Below are positions 32,773 to 43,600 of a stretch of 64,000 nucleotides of DNA, piece after piece. The position numbers and the translations under genes are program-made. This stretch comes from Smittia aterrima (taxonomy: Eukaryota > Arthropoda > Insecta > Diptera > Chironomidae): positions 27,342,001 to 27,406,000 of the forward strand of contig CP093831.1 in NCBI GenBank assembly GCA_033063855.1, given 5' to 3'. Below the pieces are notes generated by a model. That model was given only the letters and a program-made list of their open reading frames with translations, did not search any database and was not told where the DNA came from. Position 1 is the stretch's first letter, and each line of letters begins with the position of its first letter.

Positions 32773-34807
32773 TTACAATACAAGACTTCCAAGAGGATCC
32801 CACGCTGGAAGAATCTTTGGATCAATTTCAAATACTTTCAGGATTTTATCGTTCACAAGTTTCTTGTCGATTGTCACTTGAAACACAAATTCACTAAACC
32901 ATTGTACGCTCATGGTTAAATATTTCTTTTCTTCATTTGAGTTCTTTAAATTTTCTACTCGAAAACTTTTTGGTATTCCATCGCGATCAAAATTCACGCC
33001 TGAGATTAATAAAGCGTGAGTTGCATGAGATTCTCCGACTGTTAAGCGATCAGCCTTTGAGAGACTTAAGTCCACATCCACGTCAAATAAAAGTTTGTAG
33101 TTTGTTCTAGAGTTTGAAAGGATAAAATTGAAAACAGGAAAGAGTGAAAATTGTTTAAGAAACTTACATATCGAGATCAACAATTCCACTTGAAGTCTTC
33201 CTCCTCTTTAAGTCACACGCAAACCAAACAGGTTCACCAGCTTTGATGCTCTTTGCGACGAGATCAATCAAAACATCGACAGGTTGATTGTTGTAGAAGA
33301 CTGCACGACCTCCGACGACATTCCCCAAGCAATCGACTGTGTAGCCTTTGCCGAATTCGTTCGACGGTCTAGGATCAGTTACGAGACAAACTTTGTCGTC
33401 GACGTTGAAGATTGTTTTCACATGCTTCTCGTAGAAATCGATTGGACTGATTGGCCCAACTGAGTTGTACTTCTTATTCTTGTCGTAGTATTCCCAAGTG
33501 AATGTCGCTGGTGGAATGCCAAGACAAATTCCAACGATGTTGTAGATCTCATGCATTTGCTCATCAACTTTCGTTTGCAAGTCGCTGTCGGAAGCACCAG
33601 ACGAGAGAAGATCTCGGAGTTGTTTAGCATACTCGCGAAGCTTTGATTTCAAAATTGCATTCATGCGAGCAGACGATTCGCAGCTAAAGCTTTCAGGGAA
33701 ACACTTCTTAGGCATAACTCCATGTTTGTTGATTATGCTAACAATCATATCCCATTGACCACCATCTCCGATTGGATCAGTTAGCAAAAATGACATTAGT
33801 CGACCATCCATGGCATCGTCTACTTTTACTGTTTCAATTATGTTGTTCAAGAAGTAATAACTCCGCTCGATCTTGTCCCAGTAGTAAATGTAAGCTTGAG
33901 AGAACTCAAACTTTTCGAGATTGAAATTGTCGATGAAAGGTTGTTGCATGAGAATTAAAGCTGCGAGGTCCCATTGTCTAGCAATGCTCGATTTGGTTGG
34001 TGAAAGATTTCTCTGGAGGTCAACAGTGTGTTGAAAAATAATTTCATTCGATTCCAAGCTCGAGCGAGATATTGAAGCTTCGAGTGGATCTAATCGCTGG
34101 CAGATGCTTTGTGCTAGTTGCTTCTTCGGACATTTAAAGAAATCATTACGAAGCTTGTGTAGACTTCGAAGACTGATTGGAGCGAGCGATTTTGGTTTGA
34201 TGATCAAATTATTCTTTGGCTTTAAGTTGACGTTGTTTGTCTTTACTTTTTCTTGGTCCTTTTTGATGACTAGTTGAAACTGACTTCCTCCTTCAATTTC
34301 CATGAGCTCATAAGTTTCCTCGACAGCTTCTTCTTCTGGCTCGACAGGGCTCAGCCAAATTTTGTCATTAACCGAAAGTTCTTCTTGATCTAACAGTCCA
34401 ATCGATGGAAGATCAATTGCTTCGTGTGTCACGTCAACATTGTGGAAAGCTTCTTCTTGAATGTCTGTTGAGTTCTTCTTGAGAATCGTCTTAAGTTTAG
34501 TTTCATAAATCATCAGCTTCGTTTGATAGTGCGCGAGTTTCGTTGGTCCCAAGTGAAGTGAAGGAATTGCTGAGTTGAGGAGTTTCTTACAAATTCCATT
34601 GAAGCTCTTCTCATCGAAATGAGTTCGACAGACTCTCAGCTGCTTGAAGACGTGAGCTGGATCCTTTGTTAGAACTTTTTCGCTTAGAATAGCTCGAACC
34701 CACTTCATGTGACGTTCCGGTTCTCTGCTTGGATCTGGAAAAAGATGAAGCGACACTTTAGCTCCAGACCTTATCGTTAAGCAACCAGGAACTATGCAAG
34801 TTGTCAT
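32773..34807 (-). CDS. THAP zinc finger fused to catalytically dead bleomycin-hydrolase domain
   Basis: Two exons, 34807-33168 and 33106-32773; 657 residues. The N-terminus is a complete THAP DNA-binding domain: C4, C9, C60 and H63 as C2CH ligands, P26 and W36, and the box AIPSLHL at 80-86. An acidic linker follows (about 115-210). Residues 210-657 are a peptidase C1B (bleomycin hydrolase) domain. The catalytic Cys of the KSSGRCW motif is replaced by Gln (KSSIARQW, Q278). The His (THA, H577) and Asn (VENL, N599) positions remain, but the usual ENSWG reads ENLKN. Hence a pseudo-protease attached to a DNA-binding head, perhaps a chromatin or repressor factor (inference). The last intron sits at the same codon and phase as in the active neighbour at 35198, so it arose by DNA duplication, not retroposition. 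Confidence 0.9.
33197..33767 (-). repeat. Inverted repeat arm, near-identical hydrolase tract (left)
   Basis: Reverse complement of about 35879-36446. A hand comparison finds about ten mismatches in roughly 570 bases, with several 60-base blocks identical. Sequence on both sides is much more diverged. The tract covers the hydrolase core between the catalytic Cys region and the last intron. Confidence 0.9.
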
Positions 34808-35197
34808 CTTTGAGCTAAAATTGAAAATAACGAATTAGACGCTTTTTGTTTGTTTACATTTTGAATGGAAAATTGAAAAATTCTTAAGAAAAGATCTTTC
34901 AGTTGAACTGAGAGCATTTCTGTCTTCTACTTACATTTGTTAGTAGTTATGCGAGTAGGGAAGAATAGTTTTAAGTCAGAATTCCTTGTTTCATTAAATT
35001 CAATTTTAAAATTCAAAATCTCAAACTGATCGTAGGATTTTCCTTCGAAAGCGCTTTCTCCGATCTCAACTTCCAAGTTCGCGTAGGATTCTCAAGGGAC
35101 TTACTCAGTTCTCTAATTTTTCAAATAAATCTCCTTCCTGAGCTAAATTAAAGTTTCTTTGTTATCCAATTCAACGATTTCATCAGAATATTGCAGA
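34808..35197. promoter_or_regulatory. Divergent promoter between the two hydrolase-family genes
   Basis: 390 bases between the ATG of the minus-strand THAP fusion and the ATG of the plus-strand hydrolase. It must contain both promoters and leaders. No TATA box is obvious. CAGAATATTGCAG just before 35198 could be an alternative acceptor for a leader intron. Confidence 0.5.
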
Positions 35198-36890
35198 ATG
35201 AGTTTGAGTAAGTAAAAGAAATTGGTTTGCTGTGTCAGTTGAAGGAAAAAGAAAATTTCCGGCTTTGTCTCTTCTCTTCTCACTTTCACTTTATCGCTGT
35301 TAGTCTTTCAGCTATCAGTTTTATTATTTGCGGTTGATTACTCCCCAAACTGATAACTTCATTTTAACTTGAACGTTTATCAATTAGATTAAGTCTTTGT
35401 TCTCAAAACTTCGCAAAAACGAAAAGTGCAATTGTCATCTTCAGTCACTAATACTAACTTAATTTCTCTTCCCAAAAGAACCGTTGTCCGTCACAGCTCT
35501 TCAAGGATTGCGAAACGAATTCTACAAATGCCCTAAAAATCGTTTGGCTCAAAATATTTGCGTTCAAAAGGATCCGCTCGAAGTTGCTGTCTGTCGTCCT
35601 CGCTTGGAAGGCATTCAACATGTCTACAATCACAAAGTCGAAGAAGTTAAGCCCGTCGTTGATCAGAAGAGCAGCGGACGTTGCTGGAACTTTGCAATTC
35701 ATAATACGATGAGAGTTCCGTTCATGAAGCAATTGAATTTGGAAGAGTTCGAGTTCTCTCAAGCTTATTTCTTCTACTGGGACAAGATCGAGCGCAGTTA
35801 TTACTTCTTGAATAACATCGTCGAAACCGCTAAGCGAGGAGAAGAAGTTAGCGGTCGTTTGGTTTCGTTCTTGTTGGGAGATCCAATCGGAGATGGAGGT
35901 CAATGGGATATGATTGTTAGCATAATCAACAAACATGGAGTTATGCCTAAGAAGTGTTTCCCAGAAAGCTTTAGCTGCGAATCGTCTGCTCGCATGAATG
36001 CAATTTTGAAATCAAAGCTTCGCGAGTATGCTAAACAACTCCGAGATCTTCTCTCGTTTGGTGCTTCTGATAGCGCTTTGCAAACGAAAGTTGATGAGCA
36101 AATGCACGAGATCTACAACATCGTTGGAATTTGTCTTGGCATTCCACCAGCGACATTCACTTGGGAATACTACGACAAGAATAAGAAGTACAACTCAGTT
36201 GGCCCAATCAGTCCAATCGATTTCTACGAGAAGCATGTGAAAACAATCTTCAACGTCGACGACAAAGTTTGTCTCGTAACTGATCCTAGACCGTCGAACG
36301 AATTCGGCAAAGGCTACACAGTCGATTGCTTGGGGAATGTCGTCGGAGGTCGCGCTGTCTTCTACAACAATCAACCTGTCGATGTTTTGATTGATCTCGT
36401 CGCAAAGAGCATCAAAGCTGGAGAACCTGTTTGGTTTGGTTGTGATGTTGGCGCTAGATTCGCGAGACATCAAGGCGGAATTGAAGATCTGGAAATGTAA
36501 GTCATTGTTACTTTAAAAATGTATTTCTCTAACTTTAATCTTTTCTCTAGCTTGGACTACAAGACTCTTTTCAACTGTGACGTCGCTCTTGGACTAAGCA
36601 AAGCTGATCGTTTGATCTACGGAGAATCTCTTATGACTCATGCCATGACTTTCACTGGCGTTGGAACCGATGAAAAGGGCAACGTTACAAAGTTGCGTGT
36701 CGAGAACTCTTGGGGAGAGAATCGCGGAGGAGACAAAGGTTACTTGTTGATGACCGCTGAATGGTTCCATCAATACGGATATGAAGTTGTTGTCGACAAG
36801 AAATATGTTAGCGATGATGTTATGAAAGTCTTCAAAACAAAGCCGATCGTTCTTCCAGCTTGGGATCCAATGGGAAGTTTAGCTTTGTAA
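35198..36890 (+). CDS. BLMH: Bleomycin hydrolase, cytosolic cysteine aminopeptidase
   Basis: Exons 35198-35207, 35479-36496 and 36551-36890 join to 455 residues, the usual length for this family. The first coding exon contributes only ten bases (MSL plus one base), followed by a 271-base intron; this start gives the expected short N-terminus. The catalytic triad is complete: C72 in KSSGRCWNF, H373 in MTHAMTF and N395 in RVENSWG. The C-terminus DPMGSLAL is typical; the terminal residues of this homohexameric enzyme reach the active site. It is a neutral aminopeptidase that finishes peptide degradation in the cytosol. AATAAA lies at 36950-36955. The central 570 bases are almost identical to the inverted THAP-fusion gene. 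Orthology to Drosophila CG1440 is likely, from family knowledge only. Confidence 0.94.
35879..36446 (+). repeat. Inverted repeat arm, near-identical hydrolase tract (right)
   Basis: Partner of 33197-33767. The arms are separated by about 2.1 kb and lie in two divergently transcribed genes, so their transcripts share the same sense strand sequence. Confidence 0.9.
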
Positions 36891-36959
36891 AGTCGTCACT
36901 GAAATGAGCATTTTTCGAACACACAAAATATATTTTCAAGTAATTTCTGAATAAAACAT

Positions 36960-37699
36960 TTATTTGCTATTTTCCACAGACTTTCTGTTTGCTCTTGTAA
37001 TCTTATAAGTGTATTGAAGCTTTGACCAGATACCGAGACACATTTTCCTTAGCCGCTCGTCTTCGTGCTGCAATGCAAACTCGTACTGCGATCGAATGAT
37101 TCTTTTCGCTAGTTTAAAACTGTGTTGTTGAATCATTGAAATGCTCAAGTAGAGAAGACAACGTGAGATCAATGCTGGATCCTCTAATCTTATTGCTAAC
37201 TTCATTTGCTGCATTGAAATCTTTTGAGCTATTTCAGAACGATCATCGAAGTAATCTCCTAGAGCAGAAAACGCTCCTCCAAGTGTTGATAACCAACTCA
37301 TCATGTGATCGATTTCTAATTGTTCCCAAATTAGAATTCTAACGATTTCTCCCCTAAAAAGAATAAATTTAATGAAAATTCTGAGTAAAGCTCAAGGAGA
37401 ATGATTACTCACCATGTTTTGTCAAGATACTCTTTCGAGCATGGATGGAGTTTAATGACAAAAGGAATGTTTGAGCTCTTGATGAACCTCGCTACATTCT
37501 GATGATACGTTGGACAACAGTTCAGCTCGTTAAGGAACAGATGGAACATAAATGGATTCAAATGGAAATCCCGCGATGCTTTTAAAGTTTTTGAACTTCT
37601 CTTGTGAAGTAAATACGAGTTGATCTCCGAGTCCCTGTCGACTATGAAGCAAGTGAACAAACTAGAATCACAATTCTGAACATAAAATTTAATCTTCAT
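36960..37699 (-). CDS. Conserved uncharacterised protein (MSWLSTLGGAFSALGD family)
   Basis: Exons 37699-37413 and 37353-36960 join in frame to 226 residues. The C-terminal half contains MSWLSTLGGAFSALGDYF near 129-146, then helical segments with Gln, Leu and Arg and the phrase RMCLGIWSKLQY-like (RKMCLGIWSKLQY). I recall this block from a conserved animal family, annotated in worms as F58A4.6 (DUF4807), but cannot verify that here. No signal peptide, membrane span or catalytic motif is seen; it looks like an all-helical soluble protein. Function unknown. It is head-to-head with Nfs1 and its stop lies within 10 bases of the hydrolase gene's poly(A) signal. Confidence 0.82.
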
Positions 37700-37838
37700 C
37701 TTTAATTTTCACTTATTTTAAGTTATTTAGATTTGCACAAAATTTTGTTTTGGTTCGTGATCAAAATTGAACTTTTTCGTGTTCTCAGACGCTTTCAATT
37801 ATCTTTCCCCTTCAATAAAGTTTTTGTGGAAAGAAAAA
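37700..37838. promoter_or_regulatory. Short bidirectional promoter
   Basis: Only 139 bases separate the start codons of the uncharacterised gene (minus) and Nfs1 (plus), so transcription starts of both must lie here. AT-rich; no TATA box is clearly assignable. Confidence 0.5.
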
Positions 37839-39258
37839 ATGTTTCAAATTCTAAGCAAATCAGTGACTTCGTCAGCAAGAAGTCATCTCACATCAGAGAT
37901 AACATTAGTCTCTCGATTAACCGGATGTCGTTTAGCATCGTCAGGTAATATTTCACAACTTTCAACTTTATCATTTGAAATCCATCACAACAACAATTTC
38001 AGATACAGCGCAGAAAGGAATCTATAACATAAAAGATGAGATCTTGGATGGACGACCTCTTTATCTCGATGCACAAGCTACGACGCCTTTAGATCCGCGA
38101 GTCCTCGACAAGATGATGCCTTTCATGACGAATTATTATGGAAATCCTCATTCACGAACTCATCATTACGGCTGGGAGACTGAAACCGCTGTTGAAGTAG
38201 CAAGAGAACAAGTCGCAAAGCTCATCGGTGCTGATCCAAAGGAAATTATCTTCACAAGCGGTGCGACAGAGTCGAACAACATCGCTGTCAAAGGAGTTGG
38301 AAGATTCTATTCGTCAAAGAAGAAACACATCATCACATCCCAAACCGAACACAAATGTGTACTCGACTCTTGTCGAGCTCTAGAAGGCGAAGGATTCCGA
38401 GTTACTTACCTTCCGGTAAAGACGAATGGCATCATCGATTTGGAAGTGTTGGAAAAGGAAATTACTGACGAAACTTCTCTTGTTTCTGTGATGGCTGTGA
38501 ATAACGAAATTGGCGTGAAACAACCGATCGCAGACATTGGAAAGTTGTGCAAGTCCAAGAAAGTCTTCTTCCACACAGACGCTGCTCAAGCTGTCGGAAA
38601 AATTCCGTTGGACGTTAACACGATGAACATCGACCTGATGTCGATTTCCGGTCACAAAGTTTATGGTCCCAAAGGTATTGGAGCAATTTATGTTCGACGT
38701 CGTCCAAGAGTACGAATTGAGCCTCTTCAAAGCGGTGGCGGCCAAGAGCGTGGTCTTCGATCAGGAACAATCCCTGCTCCATTGGTTGTTGGATTTGGAG
38801 CTGCTTGTGATATTGCATATCGTGAAATGGCTTACGATCATAAGTGGATGGAGTTCCTATCGCAAAGACTTCTTACTCGCATTTTTGACGCGCTTCCAAA
38901 TGTCATCAGAAATGGCGATCCTCATGAAACTTATCCCGGTTGCATCAATTTATCTTTTGCGTTTGTTGAAGGCGAGTCACTGTTGATGGCTCTGAAGGAC
39001 GTCGCCTTATCCAGCGGCTCAGCTTGCACATCTGCTTCATTGGAACCATCTTACGTTCTGAGAGCGATCGGAACAGAAGAAGATTTGGCTCACAGTTCAA
39101 TTCGCTTTGGCATCGGAAGATTCACGACTGTTGAAGAACTTGACTACACAATCGACAAGTGCATCAAGCACGTAACTCGATTAAGAGAAATGTCGCCGTT
39201 GTGGGAAATGGTTCAGGAAGGCATTGACATCAAGGAGATCAATTGGAGCCAGCACTAA
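37839..39258 (+). CDS. Nfs1: Mitochondrial cysteine desulfurase Nfs1
   Basis: Exons 37839-37944 and 38003-39258 join to 453 residues. The N-terminus is Ser/Arg-rich with few acidic residues, as expected of a mitochondrial targeting peptide. The PLP-dependent class V aminotransferase fold follows: TEHKCVLDSC, HTDAAQA, the PLP-binding Lys in SGHKVYG (about K254), and the mobile-loop catalytic Cys in SSGSACTSAS (about C377). It removes sulfur from cysteine as a persulfide for Fe-S cluster assembly on IscU with ISD11 and frataxin. The single intron is 58 bases and splits exon 1, which encodes only the presequence. AATAAA at 39374-39379. Length and motifs match the eukaryotic family closely. Confidence 0.96.
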
Positions 39259-40690
39259 ACAGAAATGGAAATGCATAGAATGCACGCTTTAGTTTAAAAG
39301 CAATTTGGTTTTCTACGACGAACTAAAAAGTTGCGTTCTCAATCAAATCTTTCAAAATGTTATCAGTAAATACAATAAAACAGATATTATCTGAAGCATT
39401 TATTTCTGGAACACGACTAAAAGTTTTATCTGAAGTTGACAGCAAAAGAAAAATATTTTTTACATAAAAATTAATGTTTAAAAAAATATTTCTCAAAACA
39501 TTAATTTTTCTTTACATGAAATTTTAAAAAACTTTAAATTCTCTTAACAAATTATTTCTCAACTGAAAAAGACTATAATCGGCTCTCTTGCCGCTTCTAC
39601 GTGTTTTTCATTGAAGGCTCTCGCGATCATGTTGCGCCAGAAAAGTTTTTATTTCTTCACTCTCCACTGTGTTTTGAAACGCCGTCGAGTAAAGATGTGT
39701 TTAAGATTATTAACGAAAACGAACAGTGAGCCTAACGTTGGCTCAGCGCGAAAATAAATAAAATAAAATAAATACGACAAGTCAGATAAATAATTGTGCT
39801 AACGCGAGTTAACAAGTGACATTCACCGCTAATTTTCGATAGTCGTTAATTGACTCAGAGTTAATTTCGCCGAATCGTCAGTGAAAAGAAATATTGATCC
39901 AGAGTCGTTGGTTGGTTTTTCTCAAAAAAAAAAAAATTCTTTAAAGCAAAACAAGTTGTTACGAATAAGAAATCTCGCTGCGCACACAAGAGTTTGTGTA
40001 ATTTCAGGTTTCTTTCTTAACACACACACAAATGAGAGTTATGTGATTTTTTATCTACGTTCAAAAAATATCTTTTCTTCTCTTCCACCTATAACTTGAA
40101 GTTTACTAAAAAAGCGATGATAATGAAGCAACATAGATAAATTAAATAAATAATAGAAATTTATACACTTGACTCTCGACACAAAAAAAAAGAAGAAGAA
40201 AAAAGCGAGCGTGAAGAGTAAATAGCGAGGTATTTACACAATTACATCAGATATAGAGCCCTCGAAAACAATTAAAACGCGACAGCTGAGAATGAATGAG
40301 TGTTATCGACAAGTGCATGTGGAGGAAAAAGTAATTAATATTTTTTTTTTGTTTCGTGCCGTCCGCTGATCGAAGTGAATTGTTAATTTAAAAGAAGAAA
40401 AATCACGACACTCCTCGTTGTCCAAGAGACTCTTCATTGAAGATTCTGTTGCAACCGCGCTTAATTGCTTAATTGCTTTTCAATTAAACATTTTTCGCGC
40501 AGTTTAAAGGTTTTTTTCATTAACTTTTTTTATTTTGCTTTTCTGTTTCGCGATGAGGAAAGACCGAACGGGCTATTAGTGAATGGCTTCGTAATGAGTA
40601 AATTTTTGACGAAGTAGACTCTTTCCACGGATAATAAGAAAACATTAAATTTTACAAAAGTCATTGAGTAAGTGAAGCAGACGAGGAAAA
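39259..40690. other. Nfs1 3' UTR and presumed outspread promoter and leader
   Basis: The Nfs1 poly(A) signal is at 39374-39379. Beyond about 39560 the sequence likely contains the promoter and 5' UTR of outspread, but no TSS can be placed. No additional gene was seen. Confidence 0.5.
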
Positions 40691-43600
40691 ATGTTGAGCA
40701 GCAGCAATCGCTGTATTAGCGAATGCCGAAAATTCTCGCCGAACATCTTTAACAAAAATAAGTGCACACTGTGCTTCTCGAAACGCGAGGAGCACAATCC
40801 ATCGGCCCTTGATTTCAATCGGGTGAGTAGTCGTCGTTGACACACAAAAAGTTTTCATCTCACAACTCTCGGAAAGGAAGGAACGAGCGAGAATCAAAAC
40901 AAATGATTTTTTTTATTTTTCGGGAAAGCAAAGAATTCTCACAAAAATGTTTTTAACAAAAATTATAAGAATCCAATATAAAATTTATGAGCTACGTCGT
41001 TGTATGAGTTCGACCGGGAATGTCGATGTAGTCGAGAGAATTCTTTACATAGCTCCTCCAGCTCCACTGAAAAAATATATTTTGTGTTTGTGCGCGAAAA
41101 TAAAAAATAAACAACGACCGGGAGAGCGAGGAGAATAAAATCAAAATTTTTAGGCCAAATATTTGAACGAGCGAACTCAGCGAGAGACTTGTTAGGCTCG
41201 CGGGGCGAACGGGCACTTGTTGCAGTTTATGAATAAATTTTCGAATAAAAATAAAACAAATGAGACAATTGCCAATGAAAGTTTTCGACGTGGGAGTTTA
41301 TGAAAGATATAAGAATTAATTATTTTTCATTCAATCTCAAGTCAGTGAGAGAATTTTAAATGCGATGTTGAAATAGGGAATGGAATTTCTTGTGGTGACA
41401 CCATTTTATCATTTTTTTTGAGAGGAAGGGATTTCGCTTTTCGATTTCCACTGAAATATTTCGGAATGTGACTTAAGTTAAGTACTGAGCCGAGACCAAA
41501 GCAATCCACATGTGCAAACAAGCTTTCAAGCCACTTTTGAATGAAATTTTTCATTGAGAGAATCAACTTTTCGATCGAGAAGCGCGATAAACAAAACACA
41601 ATTCGAAAAAAAGTTTCCCATGTCAAAAATATTTGCTTAACGAGTTTTCACTTTCTTAAAAGATCTTCGCTCTTAAAATCTTTGGTAAGCCGCGAGAATT
41701 TGAGTTGAGAAACGAATTTATCTAAATTATATTTTGCCCAAATCCGCACGAAAACAAATTTCACTTTCAAAAAAAAAGTCTTCAAAAGGAAATTCGGAAT
41801 TAAAAGCAATTTTTCTTCTCTCTCCCCGGCTCAAGTTTCAAAGTCAATTTGGAGTTTTATTTTCGCTCACAAATTGAGTCATTCGTCGATTTTAAACTGA
41901 TCAGATCTATTGAGTTTCCATCGACGTTTGTTGGGGATGAGGAAACAGCGCGACCGCAAAAGTCAAAACCACAAATTTTCAATTTCATAACTGTCAAGTT
42001 AATGATGAAATACCGCTCGAGTTCGTTTCGTTTAACAACAGTCCAAAGACTTCAAATCGATTATCAAACGAGAAGTGAAGCTTTTTAAATAAAAGAGTTT
42101 TCTGTAATTAGGAAAAGCGCATTTTTTGTTTTGAAAGAAAAGTGAAATTGATCGTTCAAGTGGCATTTTTGAAAAACGCTCGCGCGATCAGCTAATTAGC
42201 GACTCTTTTAATTGGATATTGCTCTAGATAAAAAAAAGCGTTTAAGCGCGAAGTCGATGGAGGAAAAACTGCTTTTACTACGTGAGCAATATTATCGACA
42301 ATCGAGCGAGCGTGTAGTGAATTGAATTCACAATTAAAATTGAAGCATTCGCGGTAATTCAAACCCTCACGCGTCAATAAGACATTGAAAGTGTCGAATG
42401 GCTTCCAGGAAGTAATCAATAATCACTAAAGTCAGTTTCTCTCACTCCAATGCGCCAGCAAAATGCAAAACTCAAAGAAACTTCATTAGGCGAAAACTTC
42501 AAAAAAAAAACTGATTTTGTAACGATCGCGGGCGGAATTTCTAGCAACACATAAAATTGAAATATTGTTTTGGAGCGAGAGACCGGAACAGTCTTAAAGG
42601 TTCGATATATTGCAGACTCATGTTTACTGTCAATAGATCTTTGGCGCACAAACAACTCGTTAAACAATTCGATGATTTGGCCAAGGACAAGAGAACGAAT
42701 GAGCAACAATAAATGACGAAATGTCTTTTGCGCTTTGCGACGGCGCTAACGAAGAAACGAAAAAGACTTTAAATTAATTAATTAAGTGGAATGTGTCGAT
42801 AAGATAATGAGTAAATCATTGTAGTTCCTTTTATGACTCAGGATGACGACAAAGCGAGAAAACAAAACCAAAAGCGATGGCGCCAGGTTGGAAAGAAAGA
42901 AAGAAACCAAAAAACCAGAATTCACAGCTTTTCTGATCAAATTGGATCGGAATTCAGTGAAGAGACTTTCGCATCTTCATTAATTGAATTACTTGTGCTG
43001 CTTTAAAGTTTAAGCTCACTCACAAACAGATTTTCTATTTAAAGAAATCTTGAGACTCGCGTGCTGCAGTAAATTCAAAATTCTCCAGTTTTTCTTTTCC
43101 TTTCTTTAAATAAACAGAACTCGTTGGTGCATTCTGCTTTCTCTCTCTCGTCTCCCGTCCACACAAATTTTTCGGTAAAGTGCCGATTCGACTAGATTCA
43201 ATTAATCATTACCAAACCAGTATTGGCAAATGCTTTTGTTCGGCTCTGTGTGAAACATGATCCAAGTTGGAGGTCAACAAAACTTTACGCACGAAACCTG
43301 GAGCGCGCGTTTGTCATGTCTTAATAAAAAAAAAAGACTCCAACCTAACATGCATGCTTAACAAATTAATGCATTTACAACGTCGACGACGAAAAAAGAA
43401 TTAAGGTGCGCACACGAGAAACTTTGCTTTTACCTCCTCGCCCTCTTTCGATTGTCTTTTCTTTCTCGATGCCATTGCCAGTCCCCGAAAAATAACTTAT
43501 TGAACAAAACTGAGCTTTATATGCTCGAGAAGAATGTCGAAACTAGACCAAACGCCCCATTAACTTTGACAACGACCAAAGTCATTCATAATTTCTGATT

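Noticed and set aside
33418..36240. Matching 70-codon frames in both hydrolase genes (33418-33630 minus, 36028-36240 plus)
   Set aside because: They match only because the underlying tract is duplicated; they are out-of-frame shadows of the hydrolase domain.
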